Counted from the stretch's first letter, positions 25,038 through 34,360 are shown. The stretch is DNA of 64,000 bases from Streptomyces galbus (GCF_005280195.1 NZ_SZPR01000019.1:268584-332583); one strand, 5' to 3'. Numbers and translations are program-made. The notes: generated by a model from the sequence alone, not told the origin.

Positions 25038-25095
25038 GTTCGCGTGCCCGAGCGTCCGGGACGGTTGCCGGGTCCGTTCGCGTGTCCGAGCGTCC
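25031..25095. repeat. 27-bp direct repeat upstream of fruR
   Basis: Two copies of CGGG(C/T)CCGTTCGCGTG then (C/T)CCGAGCGTCC at 25031-25057 and 25069-25095, 25 of 27 bases identical, 38 bp apart. The first overlaps the right arm of the terminator. Confidence 0.85.
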
Positions 25096-25211
25096 ACGGG
25101 CGGACGCCCGTTTGTGTCCGGGCTGGGTCCGTACCTGTTTACTTTCCGGACATCCGGGCGTAGCCTCGCGGCGAAACCACACGTTCGGGCATGACGCGGA
25201 GGCGAACGGAC

Positions 25212-25973
25212 ATGTACGCACCGGAGCGGCAGCAGGAGATCCTGCGGCTCGCGCGCGACGGCGGCCGGGTGGACGTGCTCTCGCTGGCCGAGGAGTTCCA
25301 GGTGACCGCGGAGACCATCCGCCGGGACCTGAAGGCCCTGGACCGCGCCGGCCTCGTCCGCCGGGTGCACGGCGGGGCCATCCCGGCCGGGCGCCTCGAC
25401 TTCGAGCCGGACCTCGCCGAGCGCGAGGGCACCGCCGCCGACGAGAAGGACCGCATCGCCAAGGCGGCCCTCGCCGAGCTGCCGGCCGGGGGCACGATGA
25501 TCCTCGACGCCGGCACGACGGTCGCCCGCCTCGCCGCCGCCCTGCCCCTGGAGGCCGACCTCACCGTCGTCACGCACTCCCTGCCCATCGCGGCCCGCCT
25601 CGCGGACCACCCGGGGATGCAGCTCCACCTGATCGGGGGGCGCGTACGGCACCGTACCCGTGCCGCCGTGGACGCCTGGGCGCTGCGGGCGTACGGCGAG
25701 ATCCGGGCCGACGTGCTGTTCGTCGCCGCCAACGGCTTCTCCGCCGAGCACGGGCTGACCACCCCCGACCTCGCCGAGGCCGCGGTCAAGCGGGCGGCGA
25801 TGGCGGCCGCCCGCCGGGTCGTCCTGCTCGCCGACTCCGCCAAGCACGGCCAGGAGCACTTCGCCCGCTTCGGCGGCCTGGGCGACGTCGACCTGCTGAT
25901 CACGGACAGCGGGCTGAGCCCCGACGACGCGGCCGCGATCGAGCGCGGCGGCACGGAAGTGGTGCGCGCATGA
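25212..25973 (+). CDS. fruR: DeoR-family regulator of the fructose operon
   Basis: A 253-residue repressor. The DeoR HTH is at ~5-58 (QQEILRLARDGGRVDVLSLA, then TAETIRRDLKALDRAGLVRR). The DeoR sugar-phosphate-sensing C-domain has MILDAGTTVARLA and LLADSAKHG. It probably responds to fructose 1-phosphate or fructose 1,6-bisphosphate. ATG 25212 is chosen over one at 25191; GGAGGCGAACGG lies just upstream. It overlaps fruK by ATGA, so the two are translationally coupled. Confidence 0.93.
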   Translation: MYAPERQQEILRLARDGGRVDVLSLAEEFQVTAETIRRDLKALDRAGLVRRVHGGAIPAGRLDFEPDLAEREGTAADEKDRIAKAALAELPAGGTMILDAGTTVARLAAALPLEADLTVVTHSLPIAARLADHPGMQLHLIGGRVRHRTRAAVDAWALRAYGEIRADVLFVAANGFSAEHGLTTPDLAEAAVKRAAMAAARRVVLLADSAKHGQEHFARFGGLGDVDLLITDSGLSPDDAAAIERGGTEVVRA

Positions 25974-26917
25974 TCCTCACCGTCACCCCGAACCCGTCCC
26001 TGGACCGCACCTACGAGGTCCCCTCCCTCGACCGCGGCGAGGTCGTCCGCGCCACCGGCGAGCGCATGGACCCGGGCGGCAAGGGCGTGAACGTCTCCCG
26101 GGCCGTCGCCGCCGCCGGCCGGCGCACGGTCGCCGTCCTGCCCCTGGGCGGTGCGCCGGGCGCCCTCGTGGCCGACCTGCTCGACGCACAGGGCATCGAG
26201 GTCGCCCCGGTCCCGGTGACCGGCGCCACCCGGTCCAACATCGCGCTCGCCGAGTCCGACGGTGTCCTCACGAAGATCAACGCGCCGGGCCCGGAACTGT
26301 CCGCCGCCGAGCAGGAACTGCTGCTCGAGACGGTGCGCGAGCAGTCCCGCGACGCCGCGTGGATCGCCTGCTGCGGCAGCCTCCCGCGCGGCCTCGCCCC
26401 GTCCTGGTACGCCGATGTCGTCACCCGGGCGCACGCCTCGGGCGCGCGCATCGCGCTCGACACCTCGGGGCGCGCGCTGCTGGAGGCGCTGCGCGCGGCG
26501 CCCGACGTGGTGAAGCCCAACGCCGAGGAACTCGCGCAGGCCGTCGGGCGCCCCCTGACGACCGTGGGCGACGCGGTCAAGGCGGCCGAGGAACTGCGGG
26601 GCATGGGCGCGCGCGCCGTGCTCGCGAGCCTGGGCGCGGACGGTCAGTTGCTGGTGGAGGACGCCGGCACCTGGTTCGCCGCCGCGCGCGTGGACAGCGT
26701 GCGCAGCAACGTCGGCGCGGGTGACGCCTCCCTCGCCGGTTTCCTCGTCGCGGGCGGCAGTGGTCCGGAGGCTCTGGCCTCCGCCGTCGCGCACGGCGCG
26801 GCCGCCGTCCGGCTGCCCGGCAGCGTGATGCCGACCCCCGCCGACCTCGACCCGGCCGCGGTGACGGTCACGGCGGACGTCCCGGTGGACCGCGAGCTGA
26901 CGGAGCCGGCGTCATGA
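25970..26917 (+). CDS. fruK: 1-phosphofructokinase
   Basis: A 315-residue PfkB-family kinase that phosphorylates fructose 1-phosphate to fructose 1,6-bisphosphate. Landmarks are ILTVTPNPSLDRTYEV at the N-terminus, the substrate motif GGKGVNVSRA and the catalytic GAGDAS with Asp252. The start overlaps the fruR stop (ATGA). fruA follows after 220 bp; a 75-codon ORF in that gap (26914-27141) lacks coding bias and is not called. Confidence 0.95.
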   Translation: MILTVTPNPSLDRTYEVPSLDRGEVVRATGERMDPGGKGVNVSRAVAAAGRRTVAVLPLGGAPGALVADLLDAQGIEVAPVPVTGATRSNIALAESDGVLTKINAPGPELSAAEQELLLETVREQSRDAAWIACCGSLPRGLAPSWYADVVTRAHASGARIALDTSGRALLEALRAAPDVVKPNAEELAQAVGRPLTTVGDAVKAAEELRGMGARAVLASLGADGQLLVEDAGTWFAAARVDSVRSNVGAGDASLAGFLVAGGSGPEALASAVAHGAAAVRLPGSVMPTPADLDPAAVTVTADVPVDRELTEPAS

Positions 26918-27137
26918 AGCCGACGGCCCCGGCCTCGTCCCCTCTCGCGGCACCGGAGCGGCGAACCTCCCCGTTCCTCGCCTCTGTCCGCCCCCGCCCC
27001 TGCCCCCGGCCCCGTCCCGAACACCTGCACCTGCACCTGCTCCTCCCCCTGCCTCCGGCAGCCCCCGGCAGCACCCCCGTCCCCCGTCACGCCCACCTCA
27101 CGACCACCCGGGCGATACGCGTGCGAAGGAGCCCGCG

Positions 27138-29273
27138 ATGAGCGACATGATCACCGCGGACCTGGTCGATCTCGACCTGTCCGCCGACACCAAGGAAGCG
27201 GCGGCGCGATCCCTCGCCGCCCGCATGGTCGCCCGGGGCCGGGTGACCGACCTCGACGGCTTCCTGGCCGACGTGGCCGCCCGCGAGGCCCAGATGCCGA
27301 CCGGCCTGGACGGCGGCATCGGCATCCCGCACTGCCGCAGCGCGCACGTGACCGAGCCGACCCTGGCCTTCGGGCGCAGCGCCGCCGGCATCGACTTCGG
27401 CGCGCCGGACGGCCCGGCCGACCTGATCTTCCTCATCGCCGCGCCGGCCGGTGCGGACGACGCCCACCTGACGATCCTGTCGTCCCTGGCCCGCCAGCTC
27501 ATGAACGCCGACTTCACCGCCGCGCTGCGGTCGGTGCCGGACGCGGAGGGCGCGGCGGCGCTGATCCGGGGGGACGAGGCGCCGCAGGCGGCCGGTGGGA
27601 CCGGCGCGGTGAGTGCTGCCCCGGCCTCCGACGATTCCGCCTCGTCCTCGGCTTCCTATGACTCCGCCGTGGCGCCGGGGGCGGCCTCCGCCGGCGCCAC
27701 GGCGGGCAGTTCGGCCCCGGCCCCGACCGCGGCCCCTGCTGACTCCGCCCCGGCGGGCCCCTTCCGCATCGTCGCCGTCACCTCCTGCCCGACCGGCATC
27801 GCCCACACGTACATGGCGGCCGAGTCCCTGGAGAACGCGGGCCGTGAGGCGGGTGTCGAGATCGTCGTCGAGCCGCAGGGCTCGGCGGGCTTCACCCGGC
27901 TCGACCCGGCGGTGATCGCCGCGGCGGACGCCGTGATCTTCGCGCACGACGTGCCGGTCCGGGAGAAGGACCGCTTCGCCGGCAAGCCGACCGTGGACGT
28001 CGGCGTCAAGGCGGGCATCAACCGCCCCGCCGAACTGATCGCCGAGGTCCGTGAGAAGGCGGCCCGCGGCGAGGCCACGGCACCGGCGGCCGCGGGCGCG
28101 GACGCGGGCACGCCGGTGGAGCGGGCCGGCGACTCCGCCGAGGGCTACGGCACGAAGCTGCGCAAGTGGCTCATGTCCGGCGTGAGTTACATGGTCCCGT
28201 TCGTCGCGGCGGGCGGTCTGCTGATCGCCCTCGGCTTCGCGATCGGCGGCTACAAGATCAACAAGGCGCCGTCGGTGATGGACCACTTCGTCTGGACCCA
28301 GGCCGACAGCTGGGGCGCGCTGCTCTTCCAGATCGGCGGCGTGGCCTTCGGCTTCCTGGTCCCGGTCCTGGCCGGCTACATCGCGTACGGCATGGCCGAC
28401 CGGCCGGGCCTGGTGCCCGGCTTCGTGGGCGGCGCGATCTCGCTCACCATCAACGCGGGCTTCCTCGGCGGTCTGGCCGCCGGTCTGATCGCCGGTGGCG
28501 TGGTGATGGCCGTCCAGCGGGTCCGCATCCCGGCGGCCCTGCGCGGCATCATGCCGGTGGTGGTGATCCCGCTGATCTCCTCGGCGATCGTCGGGTTCCT
28601 GATGTTCGTCGTGATCGGCAAGCCCATCGCCTCCGCGCAGAAGGGCATGACCGACTGGCTCAACGGCCTCACCGGCACCAACGCCGTCCTGCTCGGCGCC
28701 CTGCTCGGCCTGATGATGTGCTTCGACCTCGGTGGCCCGGTCAACAAGGTCGCCTACACCTTCGCCACCGCCGGTATCGCGGTCTCCGACCCGGGCGACT
28801 CGGCGATGAAGATCATGGCCGCGGTGATGGCCGCCGGCATGGTCCCGCCGCTGGCGATGGCCCTGGCCACGACCGTGCGCGGCAAGCTGTTCACCCCGAC
28901 CGAGCGCGAGAACGGCAAGGCGGCCTGGGTGCTCGGTGCCTCGTTCATCTCCGAGGGCGCGATCCCGTTCGCCGCGGCGGACCCGCTGCGCGTGATCCCC
29001 TCCTCGATGGTGGGCGGCGCGCTCACCGGCGCCCTGTCGATGGCGTTCGGCGCCACCCTGCGCGCCCCGCACGGCGGCATCTTCGTGGTCCCGCTGATCG
29101 GCAACCCGTTCCTCTACCTGGTCGCCATCGCGGCCGGCGTGTGCGTCACCACCGCCCTGGTCGTCCTGCTCAAGGGGCTGCGCAAGCCCGCCCCGGGCAC
29201 CGCGCCCACGGAGACGGCGGACGGCGGCACCGCGCCGACGGCGCCGGAGCACAAGCAGCCGGTCGCGGCGTAG
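27138..29273 (+). CDS. fruA: Fructose-specific PTS permease, EIIABC fusion
   Basis: A 711-residue membrane transporter-kinase. EIIA is at ~1-150 with phosphoryl His65 in GIGIPHCRS. An Ala/Ser-rich linker (~150-205) leads to EIIB at ~210-310 with phosphoryl Cys217 in TSCPTGIAHTYM. EIIC is at ~340-690 with about nine helices (YMVPFVAAGGLLIALG; GGPVNKVAYTFATAGIA). It imports fructose as fructose 1-phosphate using phosphate from HPr. The start ATG 27138 has GAAGGAG upstream. It forms the fru operon with fruR and fruK. Confidence 0.96.
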   Translation: MSDMITADLVDLDLSADTKEAAARSLAARMVARGRVTDLDGFLADVAAREAQMPTGLDGGIGIPHCRSAHVTEPTLAFGRSAAGIDFGAPDGPADLIFLIAAPAGADDAHLTILSSLARQLMNADFTAALRSVPDAEGAAALIRGDEAPQAAGGTGAVSAAPASDDSASSSASYDSAVAPGAASAGATAGSSAPAPTAAPADSAPAGPFRIVAVTSCPTGIAHTYMAAESLENAGREAGVEIVVEPQGSAGFTRLDPAVIAAADAVIFAHDVPVREKDRFAGKPTVDVGVKAGINRPAELIAEVREKAARGEATAPAAAGADAGTPVERAGDSAEGYGTKLRKWLMSGVSYMVPFVAAGGLLIALGFAIGGYKINKAPSVMDHFVWTQADSWGALLFQIGGVAFGFLVPVLAGYIAYGMADRPGLVPGFVGGAISLTINAGFLGGLAAGLIAGGVVMAVQRVRIPAALRGIMPVVVIPLISSAIVGFLMFVVIGKPIASAQKGMTDWLNGLTGTNAVLLGALLGLMMCFDLGGPVNKVAYTFATAGIAVSDPGDSAMKIMAAVMAAGMVPPLAMALATTVRGKLFTPTERENGKAAWVLGASFISEGAIPFAAADPLRVIPSSMVGGALTGALSMAFGATLRAPHGGIFVVPLIGNPFLYLVAIAAGVCVTTALVVLLKGLRKPAPGTAPTETADGGTAPTAPEHKQPVAA

Positions 29274-29316
29274 GCGGACGGACGAGGGCCGGCACCCGGC
29301 CGGGACGGTACGAAGA

Positions 29317-29355
29317 CGGCCGACCACGGAACCCCCCGGGCTCCGTGGTCGGCCG
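29317..29355. terminator. Terminator after fruA
   Basis: Perfect 14-bp stem CGGCCGACCACGGA / TCCGTGGTCGGCCG with an 11-nt loop, between convergent fruA and DUF6227 genes. Confidence 0.85.
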
Positions 29356-29375
29356 CTCGTGTGTGGGGGGCCGGG

Positions 29376-30122
29376 TCAGCCCACCTGCGCCGCTCGGCGC
29401 TCCATCGCCTCGCGGGCCTCCGCCTCCGACGGGTACACCTCGCACATGTGCCGGCCGTCGGGCGTGGCGGTGTGCTCGACCTCCCACAGGGAGACCTCCC
29501 GGCCGTCGCGCAGCAGGAACGCGTGCTCGTACAGCGCGTACCCGAGCCCGATCCGGCCCGCCCGGCAGGGACGGCCGAACGCCTGGGTGATCTGGTGCGC
29601 GCACGCCGTGCTCAGCAGGTCGGCCAGGTCGGGCCCCGGCCGGTCGGCGTTCTCCGCACGGCGCAGCAGGCGGCGGGCGTGGTCGGCCGAGTCGTCCGGC
29701 ACGTACTCGGGGCGGGGCGTGGGGATCGGGGAGAGCTGCACCAGCACCGGCAGTTCGAAGTCCGGGGTGTCCGGCGGCAGGGGCAGGCGGCCGGTGGCGG
29801 CGCGCAGCTCCTCCTCGTCGACGTACACCTCGTGCTGCGGCTCGCTGCCCGGCGCGGTGTTGTGGACGAGCTCCCACAGGGTCAGCGCCGAGCCGTCGGC
29901 CAGCAGCCAGGTGTGCCGGTACGTCTCCCGGTGCAGGCCCGCGCTGTGGTGCGCCGAGTGCAGCGAGCTGTCGTGCGCCAGCGCGCAGTCGAGCTGCCGT
30001 ATCGTGTCGTCGGGCAGCTCGAAGGAGTTCAGGGCGCGGCCGAGAAGCCGCGCGAGGTGCTCCTCCGGAGACTCGGGCGACTCGGCTGGTTCGTACGCTG
30101 TCGTCTCGTACGGAACGCTCAA
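29376..30122 (-). CDS. DUF6227-like Streptomyces protein
   Basis: A 248-residue soluble acidic protein built from two related halves: HTWLLADGSALTLWELVHNT near residue 70 and HAFLLRDGREVSLWEVEHTA near 200. The internal duplication is visible directly. It is conserved beside the fru operon in streptomycetes; function unknown. ATG 30122 is followed by VPYETTAYEPAESPESPEEH. It ends 20 nt from the fruA terminator. Confidence 0.8.
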   Translation of the reverse strand: MSVPYETTAYEPAESPESPEEHLARLLGRALNSFELPDDTIRQLDCALAHDSSLHSAHHSAGLHRETYRHTWLLADGSALTLWELVHNTAPGSEPQHEVYVDEEELRAATGRLPLPPDTPDFELPVLVQLSPIPTPRPEYVPDDSADHARRLLRRAENADRPGPDLADLLSTACAHQITQAFGRPCRAGRIGLGYALYEHAFLLRDGREVSLWEVEHTATPDGRHMCEVYPSEAEAREAMERRAAQVG

Positions 30123-30227
30123 GGTTTCTCCCGGCGTTGCTGCATGTCACCTTGTGGGTGCATACCGTAGCCCCTCGGCCGGACATCATGTCCGGGAACC
30201 GAGAAAACGTACGCCGGGAAAACGCGC

Positions 30228-30256
30228 GGGCCGCGCGAGATGTTCCCGCGCGGCCC
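30228..30256 (-). terminator. Terminator after the L,D-transpeptidase gene
   Basis: 10-bp perfect stem GGGCCGCGCG / CGCGCGGCCC with a 9-nt loop, 56 nt after the L,D-transpeptidase stop and followed by the upstream region of the DUF6227 gene. Confidence 0.7.
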
Positions 30257-30311
30257 GGGTTTCCGTCAGAAATCGCCGGTCAGGGGCGTGTTGGGGCAGA
30301 AGCGGGCGCGT

Positions 30312-31529
30312 TCACACCGCGCTCCCCGCCTGCCACTCGCTCCACGACAGGTTCCAGCCGTTGAGTCCGTTGTCCGGTGCGACCGTCTTGTCGGGGGAGT
30401 TCTTCACGACGACCACGTCGCCGACGAGCGAGTTGTCGTAGAACCACTGGGCGGAGCTGGCGCCCTGCGCGCCCTGCACGTCGGCCAGTCCCACGCAGCC
30501 GTGGCTGGTGCCCTCCCGGCCGAAGGGCGGATTGCCGCGGTTGTACCAGTAGTTGCCGTGGATGAACGTGCCCGACTGCGTCAGCCGCATCGCGTGCGGC
30601 ACGTCCGGGATGTCGTACTCCCCGCCCAGTCCGACCGTCCGGCTGTTCATGCGGGTCTGCACGAACTTCTCGGAGATCACCATCTGCCCGTTGTACGTGG
30701 TGTGCTCCGGGCTGCCCGACGAGATCGGCACCGACTTGAGCACCTGGCCGTCCCGCACGACCGTCATGGTCTGCGTGTCGACGTCGACGGTGGACACCTG
30801 CGAGCGCCCGACCGTGAAGGTCACCGTCTTCTTCTGCACCCCGAACACGCCGTTGGCGCCCTCCACCCCGTCCAGGTCGATCTTCATGGTGACCTTGGAG
30901 CCGGCCTTCCAGTACTCCTGCGGCCGGAAGTCCAGGCGCTGCGCCCCGAACCAGTGCCCGACGACCTGCTGCCCGCTGCTGGAGGAGACCGTGATGTGCG
31001 ACTGCACCGCCTTGCGGTCGCTGATCGCCTTGTCGAAGGTGAACGACACCGGCATGCCGACCCCGACGGTGCCGCCCGCGTCCGGCGTGTACGTGCCGAT
31101 GAAGCTGTTGTCCGAACTGACCGTCGTGAAGATCGAGTTGGCGGCCGAGGTGCGCCCCTGGCCGTCCTTGGCCGTCGCCGATATCTGGTACTTCGTGCCC
31201 CGCTCGAGCTGGTCCTTGGGCTTCCAGCTCCTCCCGTCCGCCGCCAGCGCGCCGGGCACCTCCTCGCCCGAGCCGGCCACGGTCATCCGTACGGTGGCCA
31301 GCCGGCCGTCCGTCACGCGGACGCCGGTCGTGTTGATCGACGCCCCCGTCGAACCGTCCTTGGCCGAGATGGCTATCTGCGCGGTGGACGTCTTCGCGCC
31401 GCCGCTGCCGCCCTTGGCGTCGCCGTCGGCGTTGGCGTCGCCTCCGCAGGCGGTCAGGGTCAGGGCGCCGACCACGAGGGCGGCCGCGGCCCCCAGTACG
31501 CGCCGCGCTGCAATGTCCGGCGTTGTCAC
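30312..31529 (-). CDS. L,D-transpeptidase lipoprotein with Ig-like domains
   Basis: A 405-residue envelope enzyme that forms 3-3 peptidoglycan crosslinks. GTG 31529 has TGGAGCAGCCC upstream and is followed by a lipoprotein signal peptide with lipobox LTAC, Cys28. Two Ig-like domains span ~60-265. The YkuD catalytic domain is at ~270-395 with SHGCVGL (His343, Cys345) and an upstream HGNYWYN. The domain order matches mycobacterial LdtMt2-like enzymes. It is expected on the outer face of the membrane. The catalytic Arg after Cys is replaced by Gly in HGCVGL, as also seen in actinobacterial homologues. Confidence 0.93.
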   Translation of the reverse strand: MTTPDIAARRVLGAAAALVVGALTLTACGGDANADGDAKGGSGGAKTSTAQIAISAKDGSTGASINTTGVRVTDGRLATVRMTVAGSGEEVPGALAADGRSWKPKDQLERGTKYQISATAKDGQGRTSAANSIFTTVSSDNSFIGTYTPDAGGTVGVGMPVSFTFDKAISDRKAVQSHITVSSSSGQQVVGHWFGAQRLDFRPQEYWKAGSKVTMKIDLDGVEGANGVFGVQKKTVTFTVGRSQVSTVDVDTQTMTVVRDGQVLKSVPISSGSPEHTTYNGQMVISEKFVQTRMNSRTVGLGGEYDIPDVPHAMRLTQSGTFIHGNYWYNRGNPPFGREGTSHGCVGLADVQGAQGASSAQWFYDNSLVGDVVVVKNSPDKTVAPDNGLNGWNLSWSEWQAGSAV

Positions 31530-31676
31530 GGGCTGCTCCAGCTTCAGGTGATGTGCGGGTGTCCGCTCCAGTACGACCGGGAAGAGGGGCAGAACGCGGT
31601 GCGGGGTTCCGCCCGCACCGGGCCGGACACCATCACGTGACACAACCGGGACAATCACGGACCCCGCCGGGTCCGC

Positions 31677-32756
31677 CTACGCCTGGCCGTCCCCGTAGAG
31701 CTGCGTGTACGACGGCCACACACCGCCCGCCGACTCGACCGGCTCCGCGGCGCGCACCGCCCGCACGACGGCCCGCGTCACCATGTCCGCGCCCACGGCC
31801 AGCACGTCGTTCAGCGCGAGGGGGTCGTCGGCGGCCGCCGGGTCCTCGGCGAGACGCCCGTCGTCGGTCGCACGCGCGAGGGGCCGGGTGCCCGTCGCGA
31901 GGGCGAACACCGTGTCCCCGTCGTGCAGCAGGTGCACCGGCCGTACGGCGCGGGCGATGCCGTCGTGCGCCGTGCCCGCGAGCTTCTGCGCCTGCGCCTT
32001 GGACAGGCGGGCGTCGGTGGCGACCACCGCGAGGGTGGTGTTCAGCGGCGGGGGAGCGTTCCGGGCGGCGCACTCCGCGAGCCGCCGCAGCGCGGCCTCG
32101 TGCACGTCCTCGTCGGGAAGCCGCAGGCGCCGCCCCTCGTACCACTCCCCGTACAGCGCGCCCGTCGCCGGGTCCAGCGGCGAACCGACGGCGTTGGCCA
32201 CCACCAGCGCGCCCACCGTGATCCCCGAGTCGAGGACGACGCTCGCCGTGCCGACCCCGCCCTTCAGCGCGCCGATCACCGCACCCGTGCCGGCGCCCAC
32301 ACCGCCCTGCGCCACCGGCGCGCCCGCCGGGGTCGCCGCGGCGGCCTCCACCGCGGCCCGCCCGGTGGCCGCGTCCGGCCTGGCCCGGAAGTCACCGCCG
32401 CGCCCCAGGTCGAAGACACAGGCGGCCGGCACGACGGGCACGACGTGCGTGGGCTGCGGCCCGACGCGCACGCCGCGCCCCTGCTCCTCCAGCCAGGCCA
32501 TCACTCCGGAGGCCGCGTCCAGCCCGTAGGCGCTGCCGCCGGTCAGGACGACCGCCTCGACCCGCTGCACGAGGTTGCGCGGGTCGAGCGCGTCGGTCTC
32601 CTTCGTCCCGGGTCCGCCCCCGCGCACGTCCACGGCGGCCACCGCGCCGCCCTCCGGGGCGAGGACGACCGTGGTGCCGGTCAGCCACCCGCCGCCCACC
32701 CGTGTCGCGTGCCCCACCCGCACCCCGGCCACGTCCGTCACCGCGTCGACTGTCAT
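31677..32756 (-). CDS. P1/S58-family (DmpA/ThnT-like) N-terminal-nucleophile peptidase
   Basis: A 359-residue hydrolase. Family motifs are TDVAGVRVGHAT at the start, VVLTGGSAYGLDAASGVM (~75-92), GGVGAGTGAVIGALKGGVGT (~140-160) and NTTLAVVATDA. The Asn239-Thr240 bond in LNTTL matches the self-cleavage site of ThnT-type enzymes, which use Thr as nucleophile. Such proteins autoprocess and act as aminopeptidases or amidases; the substrate is unknown. ATG 32756 fits the conserved opening; an upstream start at 32771 is possible. Confidence 0.9.
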   Translation of the reverse strand: MTVDAVTDVAGVRVGHATRVGGGWLTGTTVVLAPEGGAVAAVDVRGGGPGTKETDALDPRNLVQRVEAVVLTGGSAYGLDAASGVMAWLEEQGRGVRVGPQPTHVVPVVPAACVFDLGRGGDFRARPDAATGRAAVEAAAATPAGAPVAQGGVGAGTGAVIGALKGGVGTASVVLDSGITVGALVVANAVGSPLDPATGALYGEWYEGRRLRLPDEDVHEAALRRLAECAARNAPPPLNTTLAVVATDARLSKAQAQKLAGTAHDGIARAVRPVHLLHDGDTVFALATGTRPLARATDDGRLAEDPAAADDPLALNDVLAVGADMVTRAVVRAVRAAEPVESAGGVWPSYTQLYGDGQA

Positions 32757-32802
32757 GGCAGCCAGTGTCACCCACCCCCGGCCACCGGCACCGGACGCGA
32801 CG

Positions 32803-34095
32803 TCAGGCCCGGGCGTCCGGGGCCCGCCCGGCCCCTGCCCCCCGTGCTTCCTGCCGCGCTTCCGCCCGCGCCGTCAGCGTGGTGCCCGCGGCCACCGCGA
32901 GCGCGCACACCAGGCCCGCCGCCGGCACCGCCCGGTCACCGAGGAACGTGCAGCCGACGACCAGCAGCGCGGTGACCGGCAGCACCAGTTGCTGCGCCGG
33001 GCCGACCTTGAAGTACCGCGCGTGCAGCGCCCACACCGTGAGCAGGAACAGCGCGGTCGGCACCGTCACGGCGGCGGACGCGGCCGTCGCCGACAGGTGG
33101 GCCGTGCCGACCGCCTCCTCGACCGCCACCTCCAGGCCGGCGCCGATCGCCGCCGCCGACGCGAAGATCAGGTAGTGGCCGTACCCCCACAGGAACGCCT
33201 GTGCGTTGGAGCGCAGGTGCCCGTGGATCGGCACCACGAAGTAGATCCACCAGGCCGCGAACACGATCAGCAGACCGCCCACCGCGATCGGCACCAGCTC
33301 GCCCAGCGCGTCGTGCTCGTCCACCGCCGACTTCACGGCGACCGTGGCCGCGGCGATCGTCTCGCCGAGCACGATGATCGTGAACAGGCCGTACCGCTCG
33401 GCGATGTGGTGCGGGTGCCAGGACGTCGCGAAGTCCCGCTCCGCGATCACGGGCACGCTCAGCTCGGCGACCACCATCACCAGGAACACCCACGGCCGGG
33501 CCGGCTCCGGCAGCACCACCAACCCCAGCCAGCCGACCATGCACAGCAGCACGCCGAAGGCGTAGCGCAGCGCCGTGGTCCGCTCGGCGCCCTCGGCTCC
33601 GCGGGCGGCGCGCAGCCACTGGGCGGCGAGCGCCAGCCGCATGATCAGGTACCCGAGCCACACGGCCACGAAGTCGTGCCCGTCGAAGGCCCGCGACACC
33701 CCGGCGGCCAGCACCAGCACCCCGGCGATCTGCACGAGCGTGACGACCCGGTACAGCACGTCGTCGTTGTCGTAGGCCGAGGCGAACCAGGTGAAGTTCA
33801 TCCACGCCCACCAGATGGCGAAGAACACCATCGCGTAGTCGAGGACGCCCCGCCCCGCGTGCCCCTCGGCGACCGCGTGCACCAGCGCCACCCCGGCCTG
33901 CGAGATCGCGACCACGAAGCACAGGTCGAAGAACAGCTCCAGCGGTGAGGCCACCCGGTGCGCCTCGCCCCGCCCCCGCGCGACGAGCCTGCGCACCGGC
34001 CGGGCCCGAGCGGCGGAGGAGGAGGCGGCCGAGGAGGTGGGGGAAGGGGACGGGGAGGGGGAGGGGGAGTGCGGCGAAGTCGAACCGGTCGTCAT
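32803..34095 (-). CDS. Low temperature requirement protein A (LtrA) family membrane protein
   Basis: A 430-residue membrane protein with about 10-12 helices. A Ser/Pro repeat head (SPSPSPSPT) precedes the LtrA signature: HRVASPLELFFDLCFVVAIS and WWAWMNFTWFASAYDNDDVL, then HPHHIAERYGLFTIIVLGET. First described in Listeria for growth in the cold; its biochemical role is unknown. The ATG at 34095 is chosen; longer upstream readings fall into a divergent promoter region. Confidence 0.92.
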   Translation of the reverse strand: MTTGSTSPHSPSPSPSPSPTSSAASSSAARARPVRRLVARGRGEAHRVASPLELFFDLCFVVAISQAGVALVHAVAEGHAGRGVLDYAMVFFAIWWAWMNFTWFASAYDNDDVLYRVVTLVQIAGVLVLAAGVSRAFDGHDFVAVWLGYLIMRLALAAQWLRAARGAEGAERTTALRYAFGVLLCMVGWLGLVVLPEPARPWVFLVMVVAELSVPVIAERDFATSWHPHHIAERYGLFTIIVLGETIAAATVAVKSAVDEHDALGELVPIAVGGLLIVFAAWWIYFVVPIHGHLRSNAQAFLWGYGHYLIFASAAAIGAGLEVAVEEAVGTAHLSATAASAAVTVPTALFLLTVWALHARYFKVGPAQQLVLPVTALLVVGCTFLGDRAVPAAGLVCALAVAAGTTLTARAEARQEARGAGAGRAPDARA

Positions 34096-34180
34096 GGGTC
34101 CCAGCACAGCAGACGACCGCCCGGAGAGCCCGCGCAACGGCCCACGGACCCGTGTCCTTCCCGGCCCGTACCCTGGACGT

Positions 34181-34360
34181 ATGAGCACCCCTCCCGCCCC
34201 CGAGCCGCGCGAGCCCAGGCCCGCGCTCGTCTTCGACGACCCGCTGGACCAGCAGTCCTCCGACGACACGGACAACGGCTGGGGCGAACGCCCGACCGGC
34301 ACCGACAGCGCAGCCGACCTCAGACGCTTCCTCGACGAGAAGCCGCCCCACCACATCTGA
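34181..34360 (+). CDS. Small acidic conserved hypothetical protein
   Basis: A 59-residue hydrophilic protein (MSTPPAPEPREPRPALVFDD ... AADLRRFLDEKPPHHI). No membrane segment and no recognised domain. It is divergent from ltrA (85-bp spacing) and convergent with mscL. The 'ALVFDDPLD' and 'RRFLDEKPPHH' elements look conserved-motif-like, and similar small proteins occur at this site in related genomes (from memory). Confidence 0.65.
   Translation: MSTPPAPEPREPRPALVFDDPLDQQSSDDTDNGWGERPTGTDSAADLRRFLDEKPPHHI

Noticed and set aside
26914..27141. 75-codon ORF with ATGA overlap between fruK and fruA
   Set aside because: Pro/His/Leu repeats from simple sequence, no coding bias in the third position, and it runs into the fruA start. 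Only the overlap argues for it.
27138..29273. Separate EIIA, EIIB and EIIC genes
   Set aside because: The frame is continuous with linkers; all three domains are in one 711-residue polypeptide.
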